Assembly (NCBI RefSeq): GCF_027943255.1
Contig: NC_072896.1
Span: forward strand, 2,604,001 to 2,668,000
Length of the DNA stretch: 64,000 bases
Source: Anastrepha obliqua
Taxonomy: Eukaryota > Arthropoda > Insecta > Diptera > Tephritidae
Direction: 5' to 3'
Part shown: positions 1-12,755 of the stretch, in pieces
Position numbering within the stretch: the stretch's first letter is position 1
Layout of the letters: every line of letters starts with the position of its first letter
Notes under the pieces: model-generated
What the model was told of the DNA's origin: nothing
Database searches by the model: none
Seen by the model: only the letters and a program-made list of their open reading frames with translations
Position numbers and translations under genes: made by a program

Positions 1-1614
1 TAGGCTTATTTTTTGTCACATTCAAGGCTTTTAAGAATCAGTTAGAGCTGGTGTAGCTGATGACAATTAATGATGCAAGAATTAAAGTCACAAATAAAAG
101 TGAGTCTGCCATTGTGAGTGTGCCTTTTTCGGGGCCAAATGTAGCCCTATATTCCAAGTGCTTATGTGGATATGTGGCATAAATATCCGAATGATGGTAG
201 GTTTCTTTCTACAGTGCCTTAAAGTAGACAGGTCGATTACTGAATTTCACGTTTATTTTAAATCAAATTTCAATTAATTTCAGACTTACATCTTACAGGT
301 ACATCCTAGGAATATAACCTCTTTGCCACTTCAATTTCAACTATTAAAATAGTCACAAAAAAGTCAACGAACATACCTGCAAGTAAAGAGAAAGAATTAT
401 TATTTAATTCGATATTTCATTCTAGTTCCTTATTATGTTTTTTTAATAAATATTCGGTTACATAAATATACAACATCAACAAAAACAGTGAACACTTATG
501 CTCACATAATTAGCTCACTTTATCTTTTTATAATATTAGCTATATTTTTTTAAGATAATTTTTTATAAAAAAAAAGTTCACTCTACAATAAATATCATAT
601 AAATCAAAGTTTTTAACTTTCCGCAACATTTATAAAAATTCGGTAAACGTATCAAAATTTCAAAGTCTTTAATCAGAATAAAAAAAAAAATAAAAATTGC
701 GTACGTCGGTTTAAGGCCCATTAAATTCAAAATTTCCTTGATTTTTGTGAATTTTTTCCGCTGACGGTGCTGCGCATTTTCTTCATACATAGAAAACAAG
801 TCGGGGATTCCTTGGAGCAAACTTGTTAATATTTGCTGCCCTTAAATATTGCAACGGCTTTTGTATATTAGCTTTGTGGCATGTAGCGTTCACTAGTCGG
901 CTGAGTAAACTTCCGACGTCTCTAGATGGGCCTCATTTACATACTTGCTCGTCCACATACACATTTATTTACCTAAAGGTTGTGGATAGAACTTGACTAT
1001 AAATTTCTTTTAAGATTTGTCTGACTTTACTTGCTATAATCGCAAAATTTCGCAGTTGTAGAATCACTACTGTGACCGCAATATAGCAGTTTTTTTCCCG
1101 GTAATACCACAAAAGTAAAATGAGCAGTTTATAAAAACTATTCCCATGCATCGAATTCTTTTTCACGCAACACACTTTTTTTATCAAAAAAAGCTGATCA
1201 ATTTGAGGCAAATAATTAACTAAAAAAATATAATAAAAAGAATTGCCAACGGTTTCAGCGACAGTCTAAACATATTTGGATTGTAGGCTTTAAGTCCATT
1301 AAGCTTTATTACTCATTAAGTTCAAGTGAAGCTTATTAAAAATTCTACACAAAATTAGGTTAAACCTATAAAATATGCAAAGGGCGAAATAAACGCAAAC
1401 ATTGCCTAGCTAAGTAGCCATTAAAGGCATAAACACCTGACCAACCGTGTTTGGAAGCAAAAATTAAATTAAATAATTAAAATTGCCAAAAACAAAAAAA
1501 TAAATGCGTGACTTTTGTGTGCATGCACGCTTACACAGTAGTACAGAGTTTTTCAATAAGGGCTGTTGTAATAGAATATAGTGATTATTTTGTGAAGTGT
1601 CAACATAATAGGTC
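1..1614. other. AT-rich noncoding DNA, no gene recognised
   Basis: No reading frame here has recognisable protein similarity and all are short. The stretch is rich in A and T runs. Around 590-720 it resembles other AT-rich patches in the window (near 16.6 kb and 61.2 kb), sharing a motif close to ATATAAATCAAAGTTT and a nearby GCGCATTTTCTTC string. This suggests a faded dispersed repeat rather than a gene. Confidence 0.5.
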
Positions 1615-1616
1615 TA

Positions 1617-1637
1617 TTAATTAGTTCGTGCGGTTTT
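1617..1637 (+). repeat. Left terminal inverted repeat of the mariner
   Basis: Twenty-one bases that reappear, reverse-complemented and without mismatch, at 2864-2884. The outer bases TTAATTAG abut the TA target duplication. Because the terminal bases are A/T-rich, the exact element edge could lie a few bases further in. Confidence 0.9.
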
Positions 1638-1779
1638 ACAACAGATGGCGTAACTTGATTATTATTCCATCGATCCACATTTCCAAACATTCATTGGAGA
1701 GCTACTGTCGTAAGGCACAAACGTCAGTATAAGTTTTTTATTTGAAGCGTAAACAACAATATTTTTACCACACTTGAAA

Positions 1780-2820
1780 ATGTCGAATTTCGTGCCAAAT
1801 AATGTGTTTTTGCGGGGAATTCTTCTTCATTATTTTAATATGAAGAAAAAAGCAGCCGAAAGTCATCGTATCTTGGTGGAAGTTTATGGTGAGCATGCGC
1901 TAGCTGAGCGAACGTGCCAGAAGTGGTTTGCACGCTTTAAAAGTGGTGATTTTGGCTTGGAAGACGAAGAACACGAGGGTGCGCCGCCAAAGTTCATGGA
2001 TACCGAATTGGAGGAATTGCTCGATCAAGATCCGGCTCAAACGCAAGAAGAGGTTGCAAAAACTTTGGGAGTTGATCAATCAACCATTTCCAAACGTTTA
2101 AAAGCCATGAGAATGATCCGAAAGGTAGGCCATTGGGTGCCGTATGAATTGAAGCCAAGAGACGTTGAACGCCGTTTTATGGCATGCGAACAACTGCTTC
2201 AACGGCACAAAAGAAAGGGTTTTTTGCATCGAATTGTGACTGGCGATGAAAAGTGGGTCCATTACGACAATCCAAAACGTCGGGCAACGTATGGATACCC
2301 TGGCCATGCTTCAACATCGACGTCGGCGCAGAATATTCATGGCCTGAAGGTTATGCTGTGTATCTGGTGGGACCAGCTGGGTGTTGTGTATTATGAGCTA
2401 CTGAAACCGAATGAAACGATTACGGGGGATGTCTACCGACGACAATTGATGCGTTTGAGCCGAGCACTGCGAGAAAAACGGCCGCAATACGCCGATAGAC
2501 ACGACAAAGTTATTTTGCAACATGACAATGCTCGGCCACATGTTGCACAAGTGGTCAAAACATACTTAGAAACGCTCAAATGGGATGTCCTACCCCACCC
2601 GCTGTATAGTCCAGACCTTGCGCCATCCGATTACTATCTCTTCCGATCGATGCAACATGGCCTGGCTGACCAGCACTTCCGTAATTACGATGAAGTCAAA
2701 AAATGGATCGATTCGTGGATTGCGGCAAAACCGACCGAATTTTTCACAAAGGGAATCCGTGAATTGCCAGAAAGATGGGAAAAAGTAGTAGTAAGCGATG
2801 GACAATACTTTAAATATTAA
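1780..2820 (+). CDS. Mariner transposase, D,D34D, apparently intact
   Basis: This enzyme would cut and paste the surrounding element by binding its inverted ends in the nucleus. The ATG at 1780 (protein start MSNFVPN) gives 346 residues, one more than Mos1. An in-frame TTG six bases upstream is not needed. Residues 1-110 form the paired-type DNA-binding region. The linker motif WVPYEL is at 119-124. The catalytic triad is D156 in VTGDEKW, D249 in HDNARPH and D284 in SPDLAPSDYYLF, so the last two are separated by 34 residues. These are the same positions as in Mos1. There is no stop, frameshift or missing motif. The frame ends in GQYFKY, followed by a short 3' region. Activity is inferred from integrity only. 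Confidence 0.96.
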   Translation: MSNFVPNNVFLRGILLHYFNMKKKAAESHRILVEVYGEHALAERTCQKWFARFKSGDFGLEDEEHEGAPPKFMDTELEELLDQDPAQTQEEVAKTLGVDQSTISKRLKAMRMIRKVGHWVPYELKPRDVERRFMACEQLLQRHKRKGFLHRIVTGDEKWVHYDNPKRRATYGYPGHASTSTSAQNIHGLKVMLCIWWDQLGVVYYELLKPNETITGDVYRRQLMRLSRALREKRPQYADRHDKVILQHDNARPHVAQVVKTYLETLKWDVLPHPLYSPDLAPSDYYLFRSMQHGLADQHFRNYDEVKKWIDSWIAAKPTEFFTKGIRELPERWEKVVVSDGQYFKY

Positions 2821-2840
2821 ATTTGTAACCATTTTACGTC

Positions 2841-2846
2841 AATAAA
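2841..2846 (+). promoter_or_regulatory. Poly(A) signal of the mariner transposase
   Basis: AATAAA lies 20 bases past the stop codon and just inside the right inverted repeat, a normal position for a mariner transcript end. Confidence 0.5.
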
Positions 2847-2863
2847 GTTTCAAATTTCGAAAA

Positions 2864-2884
2864 AAAACCGCACGAACTAATTAA
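2864..2884 (-). repeat. Right terminal inverted repeat of the mariner
   Basis: Reverse complement of 1617-1637 over 21 bases with no mismatch, followed by the TA duplication at 2885-2886. Confidence 0.9.
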
Positions 2885-2886
2885 TA

Positions 2887-5800
2887 GTCCTATTAGAAGA
2901 ACGTTAATGGGAATAAAAACAGCAAAAAATCAATACGAATACGCTTACTTCTGTGGTTCAACAGTGATTTGACGAAATAGAAACAGCAAGCGACTTTTGA
3001 TTTACTAAGAGGCAAGTCTTTACAACCATTCACAAATTCATATTTCAGAGCTGGATAATGGACTAAGGGATAGGGAAAAGTTTATTATGTGCCTCACCTC
3101 ATTAGGAAGCCAGCTTCCTGTTAAAATAACAATATTTCAGATAGAGAACATAGAAACAACAAAGGACCCTAAAGAGCTGACAGATTCGACAGAAAATATA
3201 TTCCTAAGGGTTAGTGTTACCTGAATCGCTGGTAATCAGGGGAAAAAAAAGTTTTTTTTATGATAAAATTAAAACGATGAATTGATAATGGTGAATCAAA
3301 AAATACAGGATATGCGGTGGAGACTATGGAATTCTGGTTGACTTTTTGGCAAGCGAATGCCTAATAGCGCACCGGTGCGAAACCAGTTTCTGACTAGTTT
3401 CCGACTAGTGTCGGACTAGCTTCTGATTTTTTTCTTTGTGAAGCTTATTGAGGTAACTTCAACTTGAATATGACCACAAGCAGTCGTGTTTTGTAGCTTG
3501 AAAATCACTCAATCTTCTAGTTTAGGCTTTTAATGAAGAAAAAAATATTTTCTACTGATTTCAAATAAATACGCCGACTGAGACACCCTATATAAATAAC
3601 GCCTACTTCTGAATATCAAAAATAATAAAAATAAATAAATCACTCAAAAACGAGTCTCGATGCGTTCGTGGATGTGAGTTTTTTTTTCAAGCTGTTGAAA
3701 GTAAATTTTGAATATTTTTCTATGAATGAGTACTGGTGGCTTTAGGTTGTGGGAAATGAGTTGCTTATTCGGGAAAATATTAAAATGCAAATCACACTAC
3801 TGACAGGAAAAAATTAGTTTATGGAAAAATGTTGCACAAAAAGGTTAAAATTATAAATGGAGTGTTATCAAAAATTGGTTGGCGTCACCACTGAAGCAAA
3901 CGTATGCATGCACCCACACACATATGCACATATATATGCATTAGTGTATGAGAATAAAATGCAATGACGTTGACGCACCAATGAAGTGACTGTGTGCGCA
4001 AACTGGAAACTTTTTGGAGTTGAAAAACTGTTCGTTATGAGCTGCAGCTACTGACAATTTCAGCACATGAGCGAGCAACGAATACATCTACACAATTTGA
4101 GTTGAGCGCCCATAGACTATCAGTCATTCATAGAATCTGCCTACTGCGCCTCATGCGAGTATAACTTGCCCACTTATTTCCTCTGTTGGGTTACATGAGT
4201 TATTAGAATGACAATGGGTTGGGAGTTGGCTGAAACAACAACAATAAGTGAATTGTAAACAAAAAAATTGAAAGGGACAATTGCAGGCGTTGTGGTGTAT
4301 GATAAAAAAAAAAATTAACATAAAAATACGTAAAATAGCAGAAATAGAGAAGTAATCACGTGCATATGTAAATATGTACATATATGCGTATGTAAGCATG
4401 TGTGCGTGGTGCTGTGGGCATGAAAATGAAAACTTCCGCTGCAAAGCCAAAACAAAACTTTTACTACAAATATATGTATGTATGTGTGAGCACAATTCAA
4501 CATACAAGTCCATGCATACATCAACATAGAATACAATCGAAATAAAATTTACTAAAAAAGAACCATGCGAATACAACAAGTGGAAGCTAAAAATAAATGT
4601 ACTCGTACACCTTTAAAAAAAATTATACACAAAATGCGCAAAATTTAAATTTAAAAATAAAATCATAATTATAAAATGCCTTTTCCGAACATACACACAT
4701 ACATATGTTTTTAATATACGCCACTTTCTACATAAAATCAAAAGAGCGATTAGAAGATACGCCGACATGATCTCAATAGAAATCACATGGAACTGGGAAT
4801 GGCTTGAAAGTGTGTTGCTATGACATGCTTTGTTTTTACTTTAGATATTTAAAAATAACTGTAGAGAAAATAAATATTGAATAAAAAGAAGATTTTAATC
4901 CTAAAAACCCTTAACTTATAGTTCTACATAAATTTATTTGTGGGTACTCTCCACCCAAAAATTCTTCCTTGTATGGAAGAAAAGGTTTGAGACCACAGCG
5001 AAAAAATTTGCCAAAAATCAACAGTATTTTGCAGTCACTTGAAACTTGCGTTTTGTTATACTAAAACTTAATGGGCTATAAAACTGCATACACAGACAAA
5101 TTCTGCAAATTTTCAATAAAAAGTTGAGTGTTTATGAAATTTTGAAATTTTTTTTTTAATTTTCTATAAAGTTTGAAAGTTTGCGTCATATGGTTTTCGT
5201 TGTAGTACAAACTATATTTTACAGAAAAAAACAGTGATGGGTTATAATTTTTCAACGGGGTGTATATGTGAACAATCGACGGCTACGAGTTAAGACGAGT
5301 AAAATAATAACAAGTCTTATTACAGAAAAGCAATATTTTCAAAATATATTTTTTTAATTACTTTTAGATAATATTTTTAAGAAGAACTGAAAAACTACTA
5401 TAAAAAGCAACTCTCTGCACATATTATCGCTCCTAGTCAGAAATTTTAAAAATATTACAAATACAAAAGCCTTTCTTGTCGAAAATAACCCCACTGTAAT
5501 ATCTTTGCACTAAACTTTCCTTATTTTATCAGCCACTTGCTGCGAATTCTTCATCGTCCTCAGAATCTGTCTCACCTTAGCTAAATAGCAAACCAGATAA
5601 TGTATCATCCTTGTCTATATCCCTTTCCAGTAGTTAAAAACTGAACTGCTGAACTGAAAAAATAAATTTCATGGCAACCATTAAATCTAATCCCGAGGTA
5701 GTTTGAGTACATCGCGCATTTCGAGCGGTAATGCAAAAGGGTTAAGCTGACAAATTATGATCGAGATATTCTTATAGCTGTAAAAATATTTGTCAATTGA

Positions 5801-8575
5801 AAAGTTCTTTATTTCCATTTATGTAAAATAAATTTTGCAAATCGGGCAAAAAGAGGCATAAATGCGAATTTTCCAAATACCTCGACTTCCGCGCTATCTA
5901 ACGGATTTACTCCTTTGTTGTGCTAAACAGACTTTGAGATGTGAGAAAAGTTTTTAGTTAAAGAAAGTTAATTTACTGAGCGGGAAAAAGCACGCAAGCG
6001 ATTAAAAACAGGTTTTTTTTATATTTTTTTAGAAAGGCATCTGATATTTAGTATACTTTTATTTTGCTTTAAAACCCGATTAATATTATCTATTAGCTTA
6101 GATGGTTTGTTTTTTAAACAGCTTAACTTTGAAATTATTAAAATGAAGAAGCTCTCATTTGCCTAGTGAGTTTGATCAAAATGTTATAAAGAGCTCCTCT
6201 TTTGGTGCCAACACGCCCCCTAGGCCCGTGAAGTGAACAAAAATGTGTGTTGAGTATTTTTATAAAAACGATTTCAAATCCAACACAAATTCATCCGGAA
6301 CGAGTTTATTCCGCTACCGGGTCTTTCCACATCAACAACTAATGGCATACAAAGGCTTTTGTTAGACTCCCATTCACGACCTTCGCTAAGCCCTTTTGTC
6401 GGCGTTCGCTGGTTCGGTTGACGACTCAAATGCGGCAAAAAATTACAATTTAAGTTGAATGTGGCAAGTGCACATAGGCTGATTAGTGCTCGAATGAATA
6501 TGTGGATTCACACATACATACATACCTACACATGCATCCAAGTAGTAAGCGAGTGTGCGTCGTTATGCATTCACGCCAAGTGACCAAAGGCTTTGGAAAA
6601 AGTGTATGTAATTTGTTTTTGTTGTTGTCATTACGTACTTATATATGTATTTTCCAATGTTCCACTTGGCAGCGGAAACATTCATATGGCTGCGGGTGAC
6701 CTTTTGTGGCGGAAGAAGTACATAGTAGTGAACAGTTTTTTTAAGCTTATATAATCAGGTGAAAAGGGAATTGGAAAATTTCGATTGTTGTTCTTGTAAA
6801 GGTATTATTGGAATAGAATTGAGGAAATATGTATTTAGTAAAATATAATAGCTACCTATTTATGATGCCTTATTTGAGTTATACATAAGTCAGGTTATGA
6901 TGGCAGCGAAAGCCGTCAACGCACAGGCAATCAGTAAGCGCCTAACCATGATTCCACAGAACATTAGAACCAGTTCACATAGGCGACGAAATTGTAAATA
7001 ATAATGCATTCGAAAAAAATTATACAGAGTGGTTTGCTAAGAAAATTTCCCAGTTTCACAATAATAACGGTAATTTTTCCTTAAAAAAATTAACTCGATT
7101 TTCGGAATTAGTTATATAGCGATTATAATTTTTTTGTTCGTTTTTTTTGTGTTTTTAATAAAGATTTTTTAATTAAACTTTTTTTATAATTTTATATCCT
7201 GCCTGTACTTATAATTCCCAGAAGACCTTTTACAAATATTTGAATTCATTTAAAAAGTGACATGATTTAAGTATTAAATGCATATTTTTTGTGAAATATC
7301 CTCTCTAGAAAACAAATTAATCGTTTTATGATTAGCTCTTAGCTCGGTGGTAGCGCTGGATCAGTGTTTTCCTTTTCAACCTTAAAATGGCACGCATTGG
7401 TGGCATGAGAGTAGAGGCCAGTTTATGTGGCTGTGATTGAAGCCGATTTCGGTATTTGCTGGTTAATTTTTTTTATTTCCTCTTTTATTAAAGAAGTTTT
7501 TAAGTTCCGCTGAATTTGAGCATTCGCCCCGTACCATGGATCGTTTCTACATGGGAATTGAATAGTGGCATCCGTTGCGCCAAAAAACATCCCAAATTTG
7601 TAAACCAGTGTTACCAGCCTCTTTGATTTCATAAATAATCATTGTATTTATGTGAAAGGCCGAAATAACTGAAATAATTCATAATTTCCATACCGAAAAT
7701 CTACAAAGACTCTGTCAGAAGTACTCACATTTCACCAAGTTTCAGTGAATGGGCGCACAGTGGGATGCAAAATATGAAGCGCCCTATTTTCACTTTAAAG
7801 GAAACCAGCATTTTTATTAGTTAAAAATTCATTTTCATACAATAACACAACATTATTTTAAATTTTTATGTAATAAATATATATAGAATTTTTTACTATT
7901 TTATGTACATCTTTGATGTTAGGACTCTCCACCGACAACTTTGTTACTTTACAAGTGCTCTCAAATTCGCTGAAATGTGGCGTGACAAACAGCACCTGTG
8001 AGCCAATTTCTATTATATTTCTCTAGAAAAAATGCGAATATTTGCCAAGCAACGGAGGAATACTAAATTCAAACAATTAATTTAAAGAATTTCTGCAAAT
8101 AAAATCAATCTAATCAATTCTATTAAATTCTAAAAATACCTTCAAAGGCAAAAGTAAAATGTGCTGGTGCACCTGTTATTAGTCGCAATGCACAATTCTT
8201 TTGAAACTGAAAAAAGCAGAATTACTACAATTTATCTCGTAAACATTAAGCTCAAAATAACTTTCCCCATATTAGCACACAAGTGCACCTGTATGGTTAG
8301 AAAACAAATACTTTCCCATTCCCAAACATCGATCACTTTCCACGTGCCAAAAGAATCCGCATTCTTTGTCTAAGAATAACTTTTTCTTACAAAACAGCGA
8401 AGAAAAAGAAAAAAAAAAAACATTTTGACTAATAAGGAAGGCAAACAGAATGCTGCAGTGCAAGTATCATACAACCGATTGGCATTTTCAATTTCTATAG
8501 TAAATGGCAAGAGGCTATTTTTAAAACCATCGACCACAAAGAGCGCGGCGTGGAAGAAAACCTAAATAACTATGT
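2887..8575. other. AT-rich noncoding DNA with scattered short repeats
   Basis: No credible gene on either strand. Longer frames (for example 4151-4579, minus) are A/T-run and ATATGTA-type simple sequence without domain character. A motif close to GTTTGAAAGTTTGCGTCATATGG at 5170-5195 resembles motifs near 43.6, 44.1 and 61.2 kb. Short CATA/TATG runs occur near 3900, 4380-4480 and 6510. Confidence 0.5.
3387..3419 (+). repeat. Three-copy 11-bp tandem repeat
   Basis: GACTAG recurs at 3392, 3403 and 3414, exactly 11 bases apart. The surrounding bases are partly conserved, giving units close to TTTCNGACTAG. It is short and may be chance slippage. Confidence 0.6.
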
Positions 8576-9630
8576 ATAACGAGCGTATATTTCTCGCAAG
8601 TACGGCAGCAAAGCCATGATAAGCGGACAGACAGCCGGCGCGCTTGGCTTCTGTATTGCCTACCTGTTTGCGCTGCGTCTAATGTTTGGTCGCTGCAACT
8701 TGCCGATCGCCGCGATCAACGCTGATCAACGTCAATTTGTACACATCGCAGCGTGAATCTTTCACTGTCGTCAATGATTTGGGCGACGCGCCGCAACCAA
8801 GTGTGCAACTACTAACTGTCGCTGCCTTTTCTATTTTTATAATTTTTTTTTTGTAATTTGCACGCCTCTTTAGCTAATTGAACCGGCTACGATGCGCAGA
8901 CGAGACGCACAGCAATTTGCTTTTGTTTGCTGGTGTTTAGTCGGAGGTTGATAGCCTATTGGCGAGCGCTAGTTGCAGCTACTTGACATAAGCGCCTAGG
9001 TGGCGCACAAAGAAATTAAGTTTGTTATGAGTTTTCTCAGCGGCGGCACACGCTTGGGGCGCAAATCGAACTTGGGAAAGGCGTTGCGCCGCACGAGATA
9101 AATCACCGGTCAGCGTCCGCAGCCGCTTGCGCAAATAGCTGTCAGACAAGGTGTCTTATCTACCAAACGCAATGCCTGCGCCAGCGCATAAAGCCAGTCG
9201 CCTTAAAATGGCAGATCTGGCAGACCAGGCTTTCCTAAAGCGCCAGCTACTTTTTTCGCGGGCTGTGGCGTTGCAAATTGCACATGAATCTGCTCCACAG
9301 CATCTGCATACAAACATACAATTATTCAGATCTCGCATAGCAGAGCGTTGTTTAACAGGCGTGTCTGTCTATCTTAGCCACTTCTTGGCCTGTTAGGCAT
9401 TCAAGCGGCGCCAATCTGGTTGGCTACCGTTTAGTTTTGGTTCCTTATTGCTGGTTACGCCACTCAAATGGTGCAGTGTGGGCAGCTTGTTGCCAAAAGG
9501 GCGTGGTTGATCTAAACGACGCTTTACGCGTGCACAGCACCGTTAGAAATTACCGTAATTGTTGCATGAATGGTGGGCAATTTAGCGTGCAAAATTTGTT
9601 TTCGCCCAAAATTTGTCGGTTTTAAGAAAC
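8576..9630. other. GC-richer island, possible promoter or 5' exon region
   Basis: Base composition changes sharply here: many GCG, CGC and GCCG words in an otherwise AT-rich region. On the minus strand a plausible splice donor (CAAACAG followed by GTAGGC) lies near 8670, downstream of a non-repetitive stretch near 8690-8820. Reading frames at 9151-9396 (plus) and 9156-9338 (minus) overlap and neither resembles a known family. It may be a promoter or a noncoding first exon of a host gene. No function is assigned. Confidence 0.25.
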
Positions 9631-9639
9631 ATTTTGCTG

Positions 9640-10655
9640 AAGAAAATTTTAAAATGATTTTTTTTTTTATTTTTTATGTAAGAAACTGATTCAATTAAGG
9701 AGTCTCCTATATTATCGAAAGCGACAAGATATTCAGTGACATTTATTAATACTTTACGGTACCCTCGAAAAGCTACAAAAATACGCTCGGATTTGATATG
9801 TTAATAATAAAATGCTATTAAAAACTGATTCCCAAAAAGGAGATTTCCCTTTTACGAGTATCAAGATTCCCATACACAAATAATAATATTTCAAATTTTT
9901 ATCTCACCACTTTTATTTATGAACTACAATATTTTTTATAAATGCAATTCAGATGTGTCATTAAAATTAATTCATTTTTCTACTTTTCACATACAATTTT
10001 TTAAAACGCCCGCACACTCGTTTTCACGGTCACTTTTGATGAGTTATTTATGTATAATTTTTGTTGATTTTAAAAACATCTCCAGAATAGGTAAAAATTG
10101 TCATGTATACTCTTATAAAATGATATGTCTATATGTTTCATGTCAATTGCTGTTATGCCATAAATGGAAATAACAAATTGCCTGTAAATTTTAGGTTGAG
10201 CCAAAATGATATGCAAAATCATCACTCACTCTTTAGGTATTGCAGGAAACATTTTGTGTGATTTTAATACAACTGCGAACTATAACTCTGTTGACGCCTA
10301 CAACATATAAGCATATGGCTTAAGATAATATAACATCACCCCTCTTACTTTTAACTGCAATTTCAATTTCAGTTAAAGTTTTTTGCTCAAGATAGGCGCG
10401 AATAATATCAACTAAACCTACAGCAGCACACAATTTTATTTTAAATGTACAAGAATGATATCAGAAACTGAAATAGGATTTTAAACAAATTTTGGAAAAG
10501 AGGTGAGACTCTGAATATAAGCTCGGTAGTGTTCAATATCTCGTAAGGTATCGATAAAACAATTTAAAGTTTATGCTTGTTGTCAAGGTGGCATTTCACA
10601 GTAAAAAATCTTTTGCTCTTTTCTGTCCATTCAGTAGTGAGTTACAGGGTGCCAG
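9640..10655. other. AT-rich noncoding DNA, nothing recognised
   Basis: Only short frames without domain features, and no terminal repeats that I could pair. Confidence 0.5.
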
Positions 10656-10657
10656 CA

Positions 10658-10930
10658 ATGGAAGTCAACAAAGAGAAAATTTGGTAGATTTTAAAGCTTT
10701 TCTTTGGTAAAGGTGAAAATGCGAAAATGCAAACTGGGATAGTGAATGGTGTTTATGGTGCCGATACTGTAACAACTAAATACGTCGCTTCCGTTCAGGC
10801 ATTTTTGATGTTAAAGAAAATGTCGATAAAATCACAGCAATCTTAGCATCACTCAGGAGTTAAAGTTCGACCATGAAATAGTTTAAAGAATTTGCGCAAA
10901 AATTTAAAGCAGAAGAAATAATGGATTTAT
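10658..10930 (+). pseudogene. Mariner transposase N-terminal remnant
   Basis: From the ATG at 10658 the sequence reads MEVNKEKIW, then a stop, then ILKLFFGKGENAKMQTGIVNG in frame. This has the layout of the N-terminal DNA-binding part of a mariner transposase. Further pieces with frame changes follow to about 10925. No catalytic region is visible downstream, so this is a decayed fragment. The family assignment rests on recalled consensus for this part of mariner proteins, which is less diagnostic than the catalytic motifs. It is a different lineage from the intact mariner at 1780-2820, whose N-terminus reads MSNFVPNN. Confidence 0.6.
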
Positions 10931-12750
10931 TTTCTCCCAAATTAATATAATATGAATTACAACTCTATAGATTGTAATATATTATATCAAATTTACAATT
11001 TTCCAAATTTCTCGTTTCGTTCTCATTCCTGAGATAGTATGGATTCAATGCTAGTTTTGTACTAAAACGTTCGAAATTATATTAATTGTTTTGATATTTC
11101 GGAGCGATTTGAGAAATTGCAATTTAAGATTTTTTTTTTAATAAATAATTTTGCTTAGTATCGCGGCAGCTAATACCCGTATTTCTTGCCTGCGGCCCAT
11201 ATTTTGCTGACAAAACTATCCAATAAATAAATCAGCTGTTCTCTAATTCGCGAAGCAACCGTCTGTCACGATACAATTTTAATCAGATTAACTGTCCCGG
11301 CAAACCGGATCTCTTCTGCTCTGCAATGCTACTACTCGCTCGCTTAACGCTTGTGACTACAGAATCAATTACTTTGTATTTTGCAATTTCGAATGACAAC
11401 AAAGAACGAAGTTCCTGAATGCATATTTCCATTAGCACAAATTAAATTTCAAATGAAGTTGTCTACCTCAAAAATAAAATATTTTAGAGCAAACACTTCG
11501 ATTTCCAGCTCCTTATAATTGAAGTCGAATGCTCGGACTAGCTACGAAAATATATATTAAGTTGATTAAGAAGTATGGAAGTTTTAACTTAGCTTTCAGA
11601 ACTCCTTTTACATTCATTCATCTACAGCCTACAGCATACAGTTAGCGCTTCTTTAGGCATAAAAGTAACAGTAACACCCTCGGTTACATATAAGCAATCA
11701 ATCAAAAAATTCTCAAAAAGGTTAAGATGTACAATCGCATGCAGCTTACAACCTTTATCTGTTTATTTTGATCAAAAGTACTTATAAGCCACCAATGCAG
11801 AAATTTCATATGTCAAACAAGCAAAACAAACATGAAAGACAGTAACATCTTACACAGTGGAAAGCATTTAATGATCTTGAGAGTCAACATGACAACAATT
11901 TGGATATTGCGATACGCCCGAAAGTGATGCGGCAAGTCTTGAGTAACAAAGCAGGAAAAATTAAAATAATGATAGTGTTAAAATGAAGTCATCAAAAGCG
12001 TTAAAAAAGGCCACTAAAGAAATGTGGATCATTAAAAAGAACTGTTCAGAAAGTGATCGTCAATAAAGGAACACAAAAAATGCGTAAAAGTGCAAGTCAT
12101 GCTCTACGGTTGGCACCTTTCTACGTTACAATGGATATCATGTACAGCTAATGAATATATGAATTGCATACGGCTGTGAAAAGATAGACTGATAGAAAAA
12201 TTATGCATAGAAATTATTTCTAAAAAATGTGTGCAGAACATTTTTGCGACAACTTCATTAATTTTGTATGGAATGACTGGCGATTTAGAAAGCATGAAAA
12301 GTTCATGGATGAATTATGATGGTTATAAAGCGAGGGGAATACCGAATGAAATTAAAAAAAAAAATTAAATTTATGGGTGCAAAAAACCCATGCATTGGAA
12401 AAATTATGTGGTCGTGTGTTTTGACGGTCTGGAAACACAAAGGTTTAAAATTTAGTTGAAAACAGGAACAGTAAGAAATTTTGGTGAAAAGGTTTGAAAG
12501 AACTAAAATTAACGTTCGGTATTTTTTAAGAATGTCTTAGACGATTGAAGAGTAGCTACCGAGCATGGTTGGTTCTTTCATTAAAGAAAAAAAGAAGGGC
12601 ATGCGCAATGCTACCAACTGGTAGAGCTTTTCAATACCTCTGCATTTTCTTGCCATTTTGAGGTTATTTTGAGAGTTAAAGTATACAGGGTGATGAAATA
12701 CAAAAAACAAAAAAACAAATTTTCAAATATTCCTCCAATATACGAAACAT
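10931..12750. other. AT-rich noncoding DNA, nothing recognised
   Basis: The stretch 11.8-12.5 kb is less simple in sequence but is broken by stops in all frames and matches no family I recognise. A TACAGGGTGATG string at 12685, like the ends of some mariner-type elements, has no visible partner. Confidence 0.4.
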
Positions 12751-12755
12751 GGCAC

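Larger units (their letters stand above)
1617..2884 (+). mobile_element. Complete mariner element with TIRs and TA duplication
   Basis: A 1268-bp element flanked by the TA dinucleotide on both sides (1615-1616 and 2885-2886), the target duplication expected for mariner. Its ends are 21-bp perfect inverted repeats (1617-1637 and 2864-2884) containing TTAGTTCGTGCGG. The length fits the usual 1.3 kb of the family. The single gene inside is uninterrupted and keeps all three catalytic aspartates. This is the only TIR element in the window that looks structurally complete, so it is either recently inserted or still mobilisable. Subfamily assignment is inference: protein length and catalytic positions match mauritiana-type mariners such as Mos1. 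Confidence 0.95.

Noticed and set aside
4151..4579. 142-residue minus-strand frame rich in Y, H and C
   Set aside because: Composition reflects ATATGTA/TATACA simple repeats; no domain.
7335..7365. String TTAGCTCGGTGGTAGCG resembling a tRNA A box
   Set aside because: No B box (GGTTCGA type) at the right distance and no cloverleaf that I could fold.
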